NCBI RefSeq assembly: GCF_019056395.1
Contig: NZ_CP077639.1
Coordinates: forward strand, 1,242,001 to 1,306,000
Source of the DNA: Terribacillus sp. DMT04
Lineage (GTDB): Bacteria; Bacillota; Bacilli; Bacillales; Amphibacillaceae
Direction: 5' to 3'
DNA: 64,000 nucleotides
The translations under genes and the position numbers were made by a program. Under the pieces are notes generated by a model. That model did not search any database. It worked only from the letters and a program-made list of their open reading frames with translations, and was not told the DNA's origin. This document shows positions 25,010 to 33,860 of this stretch, piece by piece (position 1 is the stretch's first letter; every line of letters starts with the position of its first letter).

Positions 25010-25339
25010 ATGAAAAAGAAGTTTTTGGTAGGAGCACTTGTGACAGGACTTGTAGTTACAGGAGGACTTAGTACATCCGCGTTAGCATCTTCTGAAGAAG
25101 CATCTCAAAAACAAGCAGTTGTAGTGGATTCGGACAATGGAACGTATGAACCTCAAGCAGTTCCTGCTGCCGCAGTGGCTGCAGCAAGAGCAGGGACTAT
25201 GGCTTGGAAAGCTATCCCAGCCGCAGACAAAATGATGGTTAAAGAAGGTCTTAAAAGTATGATTGGATTAGGCGGTGTGCAACACTCAGAAGATTCCAAT
25301 ATCGATAAAGAAGAATTAGAATACTTATTTGATAATTAA
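25010..25339 (+). CDS. secreted antimicrobial-peptide precursor candidate (SdpC-like position)
   Basis: A 109-residue preprotein with strong AAGGAGG site and a textbook signal peptide (MKKKFLVGALVTGLVVTGG, cleavage predicted after ALA at about residue 26). A short acidic propeptide follows, then a hydrophobic Ala/Gly/Met-rich segment (VPAAAVAAARAGTMAWKAIP, then MVKEGLKSMIGLGG) and an acidic tail (SNIDKEELEYLFDN). There is no cysteine, unlike the B. subtilis SDP toxin, which has a disulfide. It lies before the SdpA/SdpB-type genes, the place where a toxin precursor would be, though sequence similarity to SdpC is not evident to me. The hydrophobic core could be a membrane-active peptide released by processing. 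Confidence 0.65.
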   Translation: MKKKFLVGALVTGLVVTGGLSTSALASSEEASQKQAVVVDSDNGTYEPQAVPAAAVAAARAGTMAWKAIPAADKMMVKEGLKSMIGLGGVQHSEDSNIDKEELEYLFDN

Positions 25340-25495
25340 ATTCCACTCACTGTTATTGTAAACGGTATCAGTAATTCATTAGACAATATTTATAATAGGC
25401 TAATATATATAGCAACATCCCCAATGTGGTATCAAACCAAGAGATATTTGTATTTAGCCATTATAACTGTTTAATTTATAAAGTGCCTAATTTAG

Positions 25496-25552
25496 CAGAC
25501 ATTCTTCTGGTTAAGACTGATTTCATATAAAACTGAAGAATGTCTGTTTATT
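25496..25552 (+). terminator. attenuating hairpin between the precursor and the DUF5819 gene
   Basis: CAGACATTCTTC (25496-25507) pairs perfectly with GAAGAATGTCTG (25535-25546) around a 27-base loop, followed by a weak T tract. It may end most precursor transcripts, leaving lower expression of the processing genes. Confidence 0.7.
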
Positions 25553-25580
25553 AAAATTTGAATAAAATTTGGGTGATTAA

Positions 25581-26234
25581 ATGAAAAAAATGATTAAGTT
25601 TATACCAATAATCTTGACGTTTATTCTGACAGCACATTTTATTATATTGCTATTTTCTGTAATCCCATTTAATCCTGTTGTTTTAAAGTATAACAAACAG
25701 ATTACAAATTACGTCAATCCTTTGTTTACTCAAACATGGACACTTTTCGCTCCTGACCCTATTAGTTCCAATGATGCTTTGCATATAAAGTTAGAGTTTG
25801 AAGAAGGAGGGACCGGATGGATTGATACTACTAATCCGATAGTTGAAAAGATGCACGGTAATTATTTTTCTCCTTATAATAGGCTTGGAAGAATAACACA
25901 ATCTATTACATCGCAAATGTTAAGTGAAGAGCCCTTGGTACATGATCTTCGAGAATCAATAAAAGCAAAAGATGATAAGAATGAAAGTTTAGCTGAATTG
26001 GATAAGCAATCTAAAAATAGATACGATACTAATCATGAATATTTATTAAGATACGCTAGTTCTTACGCAAAATACCTTTTTCCACATGAAAAGATAGAAA
26101 CTATTGAAATGAGAGTTCTTAATCAGAAAAGCATACCTTATAGTGAGAGAAACGAGAATAAAGAAAGAGAATGGGAACTTATTGCAGCTATAGAGAAACA
26201 GCCTATTTCTGATGATGTTTTACCTTTATTTTAA
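25581..26234 (+). CDS. SdpA/DUF5819-like protein
   Basis: A 217-residue protein with one N-terminal membrane segment (about residues 5-30) and an outside domain carrying FTQTWTLFAPDP, the hallmark of DUF5819 and related SdpA-type proteins that accompany HTTM proteins. SdpA in B. subtilis is required to activate the SDP toxin precursor; its biochemistry is not settled. Here it is the first of three closely spaced genes (13 and 19 bases apart) after the peptide precursor, and would work with the HTTM protein at the membrane. Confidence 0.75.
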   Translation: MKKMIKFIPIILTFILTAHFIILLFSVIPFNPVVLKYNKQITNYVNPLFTQTWTLFAPDPISSNDALHIKLEFEEGGTGWIDTTNPIVEKMHGNYFSPYNRLGRITQSITSQMLSEEPLVHDLRESIKAKDDKNESLAELDKQSKNRYDTNHEYLLRYASSYAKYLFPHEKIETIEMRVLNQKSIPYSERNENKEREWELIAAIEKQPISDDVLPLF

Positions 26235-26247
26235 GGAGCAATGATAA

Positions 26248-27636
26248 ATGAAAAATAACATAATTAAATCTAAAGGTAATTTTCTAGAGAGATTCTTTTG
26301 GTATATGAGTGAAGATCGTTTTCTTAAAGGAGCCAGTCTTGCAAGAATCGGTTTAGGTTTGATTATATTGTATAACTACACAGTTTTGTATTTTCAAAGA
26401 GATGTGTTATTTAGTCCTCAAGGCATTCTAGGAGACAATCTTTATACAATTGACTTCACTTTATATGCGTTATCTTCATCCCAATTTTACTTTGATTTCT
26501 TATATCATGCAGGTATTATTTTCGCAATCTTATTTACACTTGGTTATAAAGGAAGAATTATCAGTGTTATAAATTACATATTTACGTTTTCTTTTATTCA
26601 AGTGGCTTTCTTAATGACAGATGGCGGAGATAATCTAATGTATCTCCTTCTCTTTTATCTACTATTTGCCAACACTACTGCTTATTACTCACTCGATTCA
26701 TTTAAATCAAAAGCTATTAAAGATTACTCAAATTACTTTCAGAAGATTAAAAGTACGTTTCATAATTTTGCTGTCTTAGCTTGTATAATACAAGTTTGTA
26801 TTCTTTATTTCGTATCCGGGTTGTATCAAATTATGGGGGAAATGTGGTCAAATGGTACTGCTTTGTACTACATTATGCAAGCTGATGTGTTTTCAAATCC
26901 AAACTTCTCAAGTATAGCATTAAGCAATGAAACATTAATGGTACTTACTACTTATGCATCAGTAGTAATTAAACTGGCGTTCCCATTTCTAATTACAAAT
27001 AAAAACACGAAATATATAGCTGTAATTTCAGTTGTGCTTTTTCATATAGGTATAGGAATTTTCATGGGATTGATTACATTTTCTCTAACGATGATAGTAG
27101 CTGAACTATTATTTTTTACAGATAAGGAATATAATGCAGTATCAAGATACACAAAAAAGTTAAATGATTCGATTAAAAATAGAAAGGCGACGCACGAGGT
27201 AGCTAAAAATGAGAAAGTCTCGGTACAAACAAACACTATTACGGTTTTGTATGACGGATGGTGTCCGATGTGTATTAAGAGCATAACAAACTTAAAGAAA
27301 CTGGATACCTTTAATACTATATCGTTTCAATCATTCCGAAATCCTGAAATCCTTAAGGTATACAATATAGATATCGAGAGATTAGAAAAAAGAATGCATT
27401 CTTTTGATAAGAAAAAGAAACCAAAGGAAGGTATTGATGCATTTATTCAAATAATACAAAGAATGCCTTTGTTATGGATCTCTCTTCCAATTCTGTACAC
27501 TGCAAAGATCTTAGGATTTGGTCAGCGTTTGTATGATTATATTGCGTCTAAAAGAAACATTATTCCAGTAGGACAGTGCACCGATAATTGTAGCGTGGAC
27601 TATCACAGCTATTCTAATAAATTCAAAGATGAATAA
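26248..27636 (+). CDS. SdpB-type HTTM membrane protein fused to a DCC thiol-oxidoreductase domain
   Basis: A 462-residue polytopic protein. The first about 290 residues form an HTTM domain (GASLARIGLGLIILYNY in the first helix, then several helices and DGGDNLMYLLLFYLLFANTT). HTTM is shared with SdpB and with vitamin K-dependent carboxylase. From about residue 328 a DCC (DUF393) domain follows with the dithiol motif YDGWCPMC, a thioredoxin-like fold predicted to do disulfide exchange. B. subtilis SdpB lacks this fusion. A membrane modification or activation step for the precursor is likely; since the candidate peptide has no cysteine, the dithiol may act on SdpA-like or other partners. Confidence 0.8.
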   Translation: MKNNIIKSKGNFLERFFWYMSEDRFLKGASLARIGLGLIILYNYTVLYFQRDVLFSPQGILGDNLYTIDFTLYALSSSQFYFDFLYHAGIIFAILFTLGYKGRIISVINYIFTFSFIQVAFLMTDGGDNLMYLLLFYLLFANTTAYYSLDSFKSKAIKDYSNYFQKIKSTFHNFAVLACIIQVCILYFVSGLYQIMGEMWSNGTALYYIMQADVFSNPNFSSIALSNETLMVLTTYASVVIKLAFPFLITNKNTKYIAVISVVLFHIGIGIFMGLITFSLTMIVAELLFFTDKEYNAVSRYTKKLNDSIKNRKATHEVAKNEKVSVQTNTITVLYDGWCPMCIKSITNLKKLDTFNTISFQSFRNPEILKVYNIDIERLEKRMHSFDKKKKPKEGIDAFIQIIQRMPLLWISLPILYTAKILGFGQRLYDYIASKRNIIPVGQCTDNCSVDYHSYSNKFKDE

Positions 27637-27655
27637 ATTAAGGTGATATTTAATC

Positions 27656-28699
27656 ATGAAAAAATGGATAATAATTGTTGCTATCTCAATATTAGTACTT
27701 GCTGTTTCCTCTTTATTACTTGGGAATTATCTTTTGGAGAAAGATGATCCTAGATTTGTTGCAAGACTAGTTGAAACAAATCCAGAGAAGATTAGTGTAG
27801 TGATGAGTGAAAATGACAATATTTCATTTGAGTTTGGTGCAGATAAACTAATGCCGTTAGCAAGTGTTTTCAAAGTAATTATTGCAGTGGAATTAGTTAA
27901 TCAATATCAGGGTAACTCAATTGATATTAATGAAAAGATACCATTAGAGGAGGTTGAATTTTATAACTTTATAAAGGACGCTAACTCAACTCACGAAACT
28001 TGGAAAGATGAAGTAGTACGAGATAAAAAGTACGTAACAATAAAGGAAATAGCAAAAGGAATGATTACTTATAGTTCAAACCCGAACACTGATTATCTGA
28101 TTCAACGATTAGGGTTAGATAAAATAAATCATACCGCAAAGACATTATCAAGCTCACATACAAATATATATCCAATTGGAGCAAGTGTTCTTATTCCTCA
28201 TTATCTAAATGAAGTAAAGGGTTTAGATAACGAGGATATCGTAAATACGATTTCAAGTATGGACGAAGCGGAATACGAAGAACTTTCTTTAGAAATAAAC
28301 AAACTATTGAAAGCCAACAACTATCCCAAATATAAAAATTTTTATCCTACAGCAGAAGAGCAGAAATTATGGTCAGATAATGCACCAAAATCTACAGCAA
28401 AAGAATATTTAAAGCTATTAAATAATCTGGATACTCAATTCAATGAAGACAAATATAATTCGTTGCTCTTAGACATATTAGAGATTAATCAAAACCAAGT
28501 TGATTATAAAGGAGGTAAGAATGGAGAGACTATCAATGTCGTAAATAGAGTATTCAAAGAGATTGATGAAGAAGGCGAGAAAGATATCGTAATTTTCACG
28601 AAAGATTTAGACGACTATGAAAAAGTTAAAGTTACTAATAATATAGATGAATTTGTTGAAATGGTCTTAAAGGGAGAGTACTCCATAAGATATTACTAA
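27656..28699 (+). CDS. membrane-anchored beta-lactamase-like serine hydrolase
   Basis: A 347-residue protein with an N-terminal membrane anchor (residues 4-27) and a class A beta-lactamase fold outside. The active-site Ser is S70 in LASVFK (S-x-x-K), the second motif is S140-S-N142 in ITYSSNPNTDY, and a KGG near residue 290 replaces KTG. The usual Glu166 loop cannot be located with confidence, so it may be a peptidase or esterase rather than a beta-lactamase. It follows the HTTM-DCC gene by 19 bases and is therefore part of the SDP-like cluster. Possible roles are precursor cleavage or self-protection. Confidence 0.75.
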   Translation: MKKWIIIVAISILVLAVSSLLLGNYLLEKDDPRFVARLVETNPEKISVVMSENDNISFEFGADKLMPLASVFKVIIAVELVNQYQGNSIDINEKIPLEEVEFYNFIKDANSTHETWKDEVVRDKKYVTIKEIAKGMITYSSNPNTDYLIQRLGLDKINHTAKTLSSSHTNIYPIGASVLIPHYLNEVKGLDNEDIVNTISSMDEAEYEELSLEINKLLKANNYPKYKNFYPTAEEQKLWSDNAPKSTAKEYLKLLNNLDTQFNEDKYNSLLLDILEINQNQVDYKGGKNGETINVVNRVFKEIDEEGEKDIVIFTKDLDDYEKVKVTNNIDEFVEMVLKGEYSIRYY

Positions 28700-28842
28700 A
28701 GCACTGGGCTAACACAAATCCTTTACAACTTTATTAAAAGCCGAAATTTATTGTATACTAAGTTTATAAAGAAATTTCTTTTTTATTTTAAAGCAACCAT
28801 TATTGGTTCGCGGTGATTAATAACCTTACTATGAAACGTTAC

Positions 28843-28904
28843 GCGCTCTTTGGAGCTATTGTCTACACATTAGTGTATTTAATAGACTCTGGAGAGCGCT
28901 TTTT
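28843..28904 (+). terminator. long hairpin in a leader before the 28945 gene
   Basis: GCGCTCT (28843-28849) pairs with AGAGCGC (28893-28899), with inner stems CTATT/AATAG and TACAC/GTGTA, followed by five T. It can act as terminator of the cluster or as an attenuator for the gene that starts 40 bases later. I recognise no known riboswitch. Confidence 0.6.
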
Positions 28905-28944
28905 GCGTTTTATATAAATTATCTTCAGAAAGGATGTTTTAAAC

Positions 28945-29229
28945 ATGGGGAGCAACACAGCAAAATCAAGTATAAGTGCAAGAAGTAATGGCTTAGCAAG
29001 GATCGAACGGTTCATGAAGGCAAGAGCTCAAATTGAGTACATTTACAAAGGTGGTCAAAGAGAGTTCTATCGTTGTAAGACACGTAATAAAAAAGAGGCG
29101 CTCCAGGAAGTGATTACAACCATGATTTTTTACCACTTCTGCCAAAATATTTACCACTCAGTGACAACCTTTGTACCAGTGAGTGCCAACCACTTTACCA
29201 CTTATCATTATAAGCCCTACGGCGCCTGA
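28945..29229 (+). CDS. hypothetical gene truncated by the IS element
   Basis: Starts with ATG behind AAAGGATG. About 60 residues (SNGLARIERFMKARAQIEYI, then FYRCKTRNKKEALQEV) look like real protein; the remaining residues are encoded by the left terminal repeat of the IS element (29131 on) and are not native. The gene is therefore probably interrupted at about codon 60. No family recognised; the basic helical character would fit a small nucleic-acid binding protein but that is only impression. Confidence 0.5.
   Translation: MGSNTAKSSISARSNGLARIERFMKARAQIEYIYKGGQREFYRCKTRNKKEALQEVITTMIFYHFCQNIYHSVTTFVPVSANHFTTYHYKPYGA
29131..29201 (+). repeat. IS21 left terminal inverted repeat
   Basis: Contains TACCACTTCTGCC, TTTACCACTCAGTGACAA and GTACCAGTGAGTGCC; matches the reverse complement of 30611-30681 at most positions. 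Confidence 0.8.
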
Positions 29230-29287
29230 CAAACCGTGGGGCTTATATACTTTTTCTAACGATGCTTCTATGGAGTCTTTCTGTTAT

Positions 29288-30037
29288 TTAGGCTGGGTTC
29301 AAACCGTATCGCTCACGCATGGAGACCTCACCGTCGATCATTATTTGATAGGAGTCATGGATTATACGATCTAAGATGGCCTCCGCTATTGTTTCATTTC
29401 CTAATCTTACGTGCCATCCGCTCGTATCTATTTGGGAACAGTATATGTTAGAAGCCTTTTTGTGACGTGATTCAGAAATCTCAAGCAAGATGGCGGACTC
29501 TTCTGTAGAAAGATCAGTCAACAACCATTCATCAAGAATCAGTAAATCCACTTTTGTGTACTTCTTAATCAACCTTCGGTAACTTCCGTCCGCTGCGAGC
29601 TTAGCTAATGTCAGCTCATCAAGCAACTCTGGGAGACGGATGTATTTGACTTTGAAAGATTGCCTGCATGCGGATACACCAAGTGCTGTCGCCAAATATG
29701 TTTTTCCCGATCCAGTTGGACCTTTTAAAATAATATTATGGCCATTTAGAATATAACTTCCGCCGGCTAGTTTTAAAATTAATTCTTTATTCAGTCTCCG
29801 ATCAGCATGCTATTCAATATCTTCGATACACGCATTCATATCTAAAAAGGAGGCTGCCTGAATGAGACGTTGAAGTTTGTTGCTTTTTCTACGTGAATGT
29901 TCCAAGTCCTCAAGCAAAGAGAGGCGCTCATCAAAGTCCATCTTGTGAAAATCTCTTCTTGATGCCTGTTCCATATAAGCTTCTGCCATTCCACTTAATT
30001 TCATCTCGTGTAATTTGCTCAATGTCTGTTTATTCAT
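29288..30037 (-). pseudogene. istB: istB, IS21 transposition helper ATPase, with nonsense codon
   Basis: Starts MNKQTLSKLHEMKLSGMAEAY at 30037, the standard IstB opening. The frame is interrupted once, by a TAG at about 29811-29813 (CIEDIE*HADRRL), where relatives have Tyr or similar. After it the same frame continues through the Walker A GPTGSGKTYLA and Walker B VDLLILDEWLL to a normal C-terminus (RERYGLNPA). One point mutation has inactivated an otherwise full-length IstB of about 249 residues. Confidence 0.88.
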
Positions 30038-30541
30038 TTGTCTCAGTCCCTCCGTAATAGGCAGAGGCAGCTCCACGTACGAAACCGTAATTATTATTTC
30101 TTGCTTCTGTTTTTCTCGTCAATTCTTGTTCGTTATCGATTTTTTTGTTGTTCTCCGGGTTTGCACCGTATACGCATGGTCGTCTTGTGCTTGTTCGCAT
30201 AGTTACTATAATGACGAACAAAACTCTGATAGGATTCGACAGTCTGACTCATATTCATAATTCAATAAAGATAAGGTGACATTAGGTTTTGCCAGCTCCG
30301 CATAGATGTAATCGAAATCAATTGGGAACCTTCCTGAATTCTCAAACGACTTTGCAGGGAATAGGAATTCCTCAAGCCACTTATCATTCATCTCGTCATC
30401 TAAAGGCGGAACTAACCCCTTCTTTTTCGCTCTTTCGATGACCTCCGTAATCTTCTGCCTTGAATTCCCTGTGCTTGATGCAATGCTTCTTAAACTAAGT
30501 CCCTTTGCTTTCAATCTCAAAATTCTAGAATATTGAAGCAT
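30030..30541 (-). pseudogene. istA: istA, IS21 transposase, core deleted
   Basis: The N-terminal helix-turn-helix part (ILRLKAKGLSLRSIASSTGN) is intact from 30541. A frameshift near 30240 follows VTLSLLNYEYE, after which SYQSFVRHYSNYANKHKTTM continues in another frame. The DDE catalytic core is missing, and the C-terminal NNNYGFVRGAASAYYGG appears directly. The stop overlaps istB by a few bases, as is normal for IS21. Not functional. Confidence 0.85.
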
Positions 30542-30610
30542 AAAAAAACCTCCTATATAATGTCACGCCAATAGGTGTGCAAGTTCATTATATAAATGGT
30601 ATTAGTTTTA

Positions 30611-30681
30611 GTGGTAAAGGCCGTGGCATTAACTGGTAAATTGTTTGTCACTCTGTGGTAAATAAGATGGCAGAGGTGGTA
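30611..30681 (-). repeat. IS21 right terminal inverted repeat
   Basis: Mirror of 29131-29201, with GGTAAA units at 30612, 30635 and 30657 and GGCAGAGGTGGTA at the outer end. Confidence 0.8.
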
Positions 30682-30688
30682 CATTTCC

Positions 30689-31891
30689 GTGGCTGTAATC
30701 ACCCTTGTCGTCACAGTTGTATGTCCACAGGCGGGAGCGGTATTGGGTGTCGCCTATGCGAGCGCAGAAATGGGCAGCTCTATATCCGGGAAGGACTGGG
30801 CATCTGGACGGGAGCTGGAAACATCAGAGCGCTGGGTGCGCGGCTTAGCGGCACCAGTCGATATATTGCCCGTAGGAAAAGCCGCAACAACCTTCACAGG
30901 AACAGCGCGCACCACTAATAAAGTGGTCGACTTAGGGGGAGCACTAAATAAAACAAAACTAAGCTCCTCACTAGCAGGTGAAAACGCTCATCAAACATCT
31001 AAAGTAAAACAACTAGTAGAAACAGCAGGACAGCAAACATCATCCAGATTAAGAAACGCCAGCCAGTCAGTGAAGAACTCCACAAGCGTTCTAAAAAACA
31101 AACTCGGCGAAGAAGCAATCAAAGTCGCACAAAAGGGAGATGCAGGCATTACAAGAGTTCTCAATATGTTCCCACAAGCAAGCTTAGCGACAGATAACGG
31201 TATAATGCTTGCATCTCCCGGTAATTTTAATAAACTAGAAGCAGGAACTACGAAGGTAGTAGATAGACTTGGGTCTGCTTCTAAGGGTACGGATAATGTT
31301 CACCGTTCTGAATTTGATGAAGTAATAAAAAAAGATTATGATTTGAATGGAAACTTGGTAAATAGATCTATTGTTCCAAAAGGTTACGATAGTGTTGAAG
31401 ACTTTTTAAAGGTTGTTGACGATAGAACGATAAAAGAATTTGGTTACGACAGTGTAGAGGAATTTAAGGTGGTTGTAGGACATGTAGACGACTACTTAAA
31501 TGCTTCACCAAAGAACAATATAGTTAATAAAGGATTGGCGGGAGGAAAACACGTGAAAGGCGTAGATTATGATGTTTTAGGTTTTCCGATTTTTAAAGGT
31601 GATGATGTTAAATTTACACATAAGTTAGAAGTAGATTTATATATTGCCAAAGATGATAAACAATTTGTGGAATGTACAAAGCAATTGAAAGAAGAAATAA
31701 AGCAAGGAAATATACCAAGGGACATTTTTACATCAAGACAATTAAAGATGATAGAACTAGAATTACCACGTATAGAGGGGCTAACATGGCATCATCACCA
31801 AGTACCTGGTAAAATGCAACTAGTAATATCGGATAAACATGGTGTGAATCACCTTGGCGGTAACAAATTATGGGGAGGCGGAATAAGATGA
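30689..31891 (+). CDS. 5'-truncated toxin gene with WHH nuclease tip (orphan cassette 2)
   Basis: 400 codons from a GTG directly beside the IS21 end. The first about 200 residues are the middle block of the full-length toxin (PQAGAVLGVAYASAEMGS, ASGRELETSERWVRGL, through SKGTDN) and the secretion region is missing. The C-terminal domain (HRSEFDEVIKKDYDLNGNLV ... LTWHHHQVPGKMQLV ... HGVNHLGGNKLWGGG) matches the WHH subfamily of HNH/Endonuclease VII toxins (Pfam PF14414), with the WHHH catalytic motif intact. No promoter or secretion signal is visible, so this is likely a donor cassette rather than an expressed effector. The immunity gene overlaps its stop by 4 bases. Confidence 0.85.
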   Translation: MAVITLVVTVVCPQAGAVLGVAYASAEMGSSISGKDWASGRELETSERWVRGLAAPVDILPVGKAATTFTGTARTTNKVVDLGGALNKTKLSSSLAGENAHQTSKVKQLVETAGQQTSSRLRNASQSVKNSTSVLKNKLGEEAIKVAQKGDAGITRVLNMFPQASLATDNGIMLASPGNFNKLEAGTTKVVDRLGSASKGTDNVHRSEFDEVIKKDYDLNGNLVNRSIVPKGYDSVEDFLKVVDDRTIKEFGYDSVEEFKVVVGHVDDYLNASPKNNIVNKGLAGGKHVKGVDYDVLGFPIFKGDDVKFTHKLEVDLYIAKDDKQFVECTKQLKEEIKQGNIPRDIFTSRQLKMIELELPRIEGLTWHHHQVPGKMQLVISDKHGVNHLGGNKLWGGGIR

Positions 31892-32379
31892 GAAGCGATT
31901 TGACATGGCCAATACCAGATGAAACAGTTTCAAAGGATTATGTTATTGAGGTAGGAAAAAAAATTGGTTATATACTTCCGAATGATTATGTAGAATGTGC
32001 TGTTCAAAATAACGGTTCTGCAGTAATACCTTATAATTTTGATGTTGATGGAATAACTAGAGTGTTTGGAACGCTCCTTTCTTACAATAACGATAGTAGT
32101 GAAAATATCGTTAAAGTATATGATAACTATGTTTCTTCCTTACCTAAGGATTTAGTACCTTTTGCTTTTGACCCTGCAGGAAATTTAATATGTTTTGATT
32201 ATAAAAATCATGAAAATAATCCAATTGTAGTTTTTTGGGAACATGAAAACGCTGCTGAAAAAGAAATGTTATTGGAAGAAGAAGGATTAACAGAAGATCA
32301 GGCTGAAGAAAGTGCAAGAGAAAATGTATATTATGTTGCAGCAACATTTACAGAATTTCTGGATAAACTGCATGACTAA
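31888..32379 (+). CDS. SUKH (SMI1/KNR4) immunity protein
   Basis: A 163-residue protein starting at MRSDLTWPIP with GGAGG 9 bases upstream; an upstream ATG is inside the toxin frame and rejected. The SUKH pattern is visible: GYILPNDYVECAVQNNGSA, then LVPFAFDPAGNLICFDY and IVVFWEHE. SUKH proteins are the commonest immunity partners of HNH/WHH nuclease toxins, so the family agrees with the adjacent tip. The start overlaps the toxin stop (ATGA). Ends before a strong terminator. Confidence 0.88.
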   Translation: MRSDLTWPIPDETVSKDYVIEVGKKIGYILPNDYVECAVQNNGSAVIPYNFDVDGITRVFGTLLSYNNDSSENIVKVYDNYVSSLPKDLVPFAFDPAGNLICFDYKNHENNPIVVFWEHENAAEKEMLLEEEGLTEDQAEESARENVYYVAATFTEFLDKLHD

Positions 32380-32427
32380 CATTGAAATAAGATAAGGCTA
32401 CATGTATTAATAATAGTTACAAAAGAG

Positions 32428-32457
32428 AAAAAGCACTTGAGGCATCAAGTGCTTTTT
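32428..32457 (+). terminator. cassette terminator 5
   Basis: AAAAAGCACTTGA (32428-32440) pairs with TCAAGTGCTTTTT (32445-32457); a short-loop version of the CACTTG stem used by the other cassettes. Confidence 0.88.
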
Positions 32458-32547
32458 CGCATGTTTAAAATTGGTGGAAATCAATCAAAAAACTTATGAG
32501 AAATAGAGAATTCATGATGACTAAGATACAACGAGAGTTGAAGAAGT

Positions 32548-33840
32548 GTGGCTATGATATTAACATCATCGAACAGCCATTTTACAGTATCCATTGCAGA
32601 ATATAAAGCTGAAAACCCGGACGAAGATATCAGCGAAGAAGACTACCGAACCACTGCGGTTAACACGCGTGCTTTCGAATATGAGTCTATAGAGGACGAT
32701 CAATTCACCAAGGAATTTTGGGTTAACATAGCCGCCCTTGTTGTTACAGTTGCGGTTACAGTTGTATGTCCTCCGGCGGGAGCGGTATTGGGTGTCGCCT
32801 ATGCGAGCGCAGAAATGGGTAGCGCTATATCCGGGAAGGACTGGGCATCTGGACGGGAGCTAGAAACATCAGAGCGCTGGGTGCGCGGCTTAGCGGCACC
32901 AGTCGATATATTGCCCGTAGGAAAAGCCGCAACAACCTTCACAGGAACAGCGCGCACCACTAATAAAGTGGTCGACTTAGGGGGCGCACTAAATAAAACA
33001 AAACTAAGCTCCTCACTAGCAGGTGAAACCGCTCATCAAACATCTAAAGTAAAACAACTAGTAGAAACAGCAGGTCAGCAAACATCATCCAGATTAAGAA
33101 ACGCCAGTCATTCTGTTAGAAATTCCACAAGCGTTCTAAAAAACAAACTCGGCGAAGAAGCAATCAAAGTCGCACAAAAGGGAGACGCAGGAATTACAAA
33201 AGTCCTGAATATGTTCCCACAAGCAAGCTTAGCGACAGATAACGGTATAATGTTTGCATCTCCCGGTAATTTTAATAAACTAGAATCAGGGACTACGAAG
33301 GTAGTAGATAGACTTGGGGCAGGTTCTAAGGGTACGGATAAGCTTACAACTGAAGTAAGTGATATAAAGACATTTGTTGATAAGGGAAGACAATTCACGA
33401 ACGGTAGAAGAAATAGATTAAAGCCGAATATTAGATACCAAACAGGTGAATACGATTACTTCTATGAAACTGATAATGTTGGTAGAATCTCTAAGTTTGA
33501 AACGGACAACTTACAATTAACTTCTAGAGAAACAAGACTTTCCCATAGCAGAAATACCTTAGGTGAAATAAAAGGAAAGGACCATGCAGGTCATTTGGCA
33601 GCCGATAGATTTGGTGGTTCACCTAAGCTGGATAATTTGGTATCGCAGTTATCTGATGTTAATTTGAAACAGTATAAGAAGATTGAGGATGAATGGGCTG
33701 CGGCATTAAATGAAGTTCCTCCTAAAAAGGTAACGACTGATGTCGAAATAATGTATAGTGGGAAAGATATGCGACCAGAAAAGTTTATAGTTAAATATAC
33801 TATAGATGGTGAGTGGAACAAAGAAGTTCTTCTAAATTGA
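32548..33840 (+). CDS. 5'-truncated toxin gene with EssD-type nuclease tip (orphan cassette 3)
   Basis: 430 codons. The first about 15 are unrelated to the full-length toxin; homology starts abruptly at IAEYKAENPDEDISEEDYRT and runs through the hydrophobic segment, TG region and SKGTDK hinge. The tip is again EssD-type nuclease (DHAGHLAADRFGGSPKLDNL), nearly identical to orphan cassette 1 until EDEWAAAL, after which the last about 36 residues differ. The N-terminal secretion part is missing, so it cannot be exported as it stands. A GTG at 32548 with weak upstream GAAG could start translation but I doubt expression. Confidence 0.82.
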   Translation: MAMILTSSNSHFTVSIAEYKAENPDEDISEEDYRTTAVNTRAFEYESIEDDQFTKEFWVNIAALVVTVAVTVVCPPAGAVLGVAYASAEMGSAISGKDWASGRELETSERWVRGLAAPVDILPVGKAATTFTGTARTTNKVVDLGGALNKTKLSSSLAGETAHQTSKVKQLVETAGQQTSSRLRNASHSVRNSTSVLKNKLGEEAIKVAQKGDAGITKVLNMFPQASLATDNGIMFASPGNFNKLESGTTKVVDRLGAGSKGTDKLTTEVSDIKTFVDKGRQFTNGRRNRLKPNIRYQTGEYDYFYETDNVGRISKFETDNLQLTSRETRLSHSRNTLGEIKGKDHAGHLAADRFGGSPKLDNLVSQLSDVNLKQYKKIEDEWAAALNEVPPKKVTTDVEIMYSGKDMRPEKFIVKYTIDGEWNKEVLLN

Positions 33841-33860
33841 TTGGGGAGTGAATATTTGTT

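Larger units (their letters stand above)
29131..30681 (-). mobile_element. decayed IS21-family insertion sequence
   Basis: Both ends carry about 71-bp imperfect inverted repeats built from TACCAC/TTTACCA units, as in IS21 elements: left TACCACTTCTGCC at 29131, right GGCAGAGGTGGTA ending at 30681. Inside, on the minus strand, are broken istA and istB genes. The total of about 1.55 kb is well short of a complete IS21 (about 2.3-2.5 kb) because the istA catalytic core is deleted. The exact outer ends and target-site duplication could not be fixed by eye. The right end abuts the truncated WHH toxin. Confidence 0.85.
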
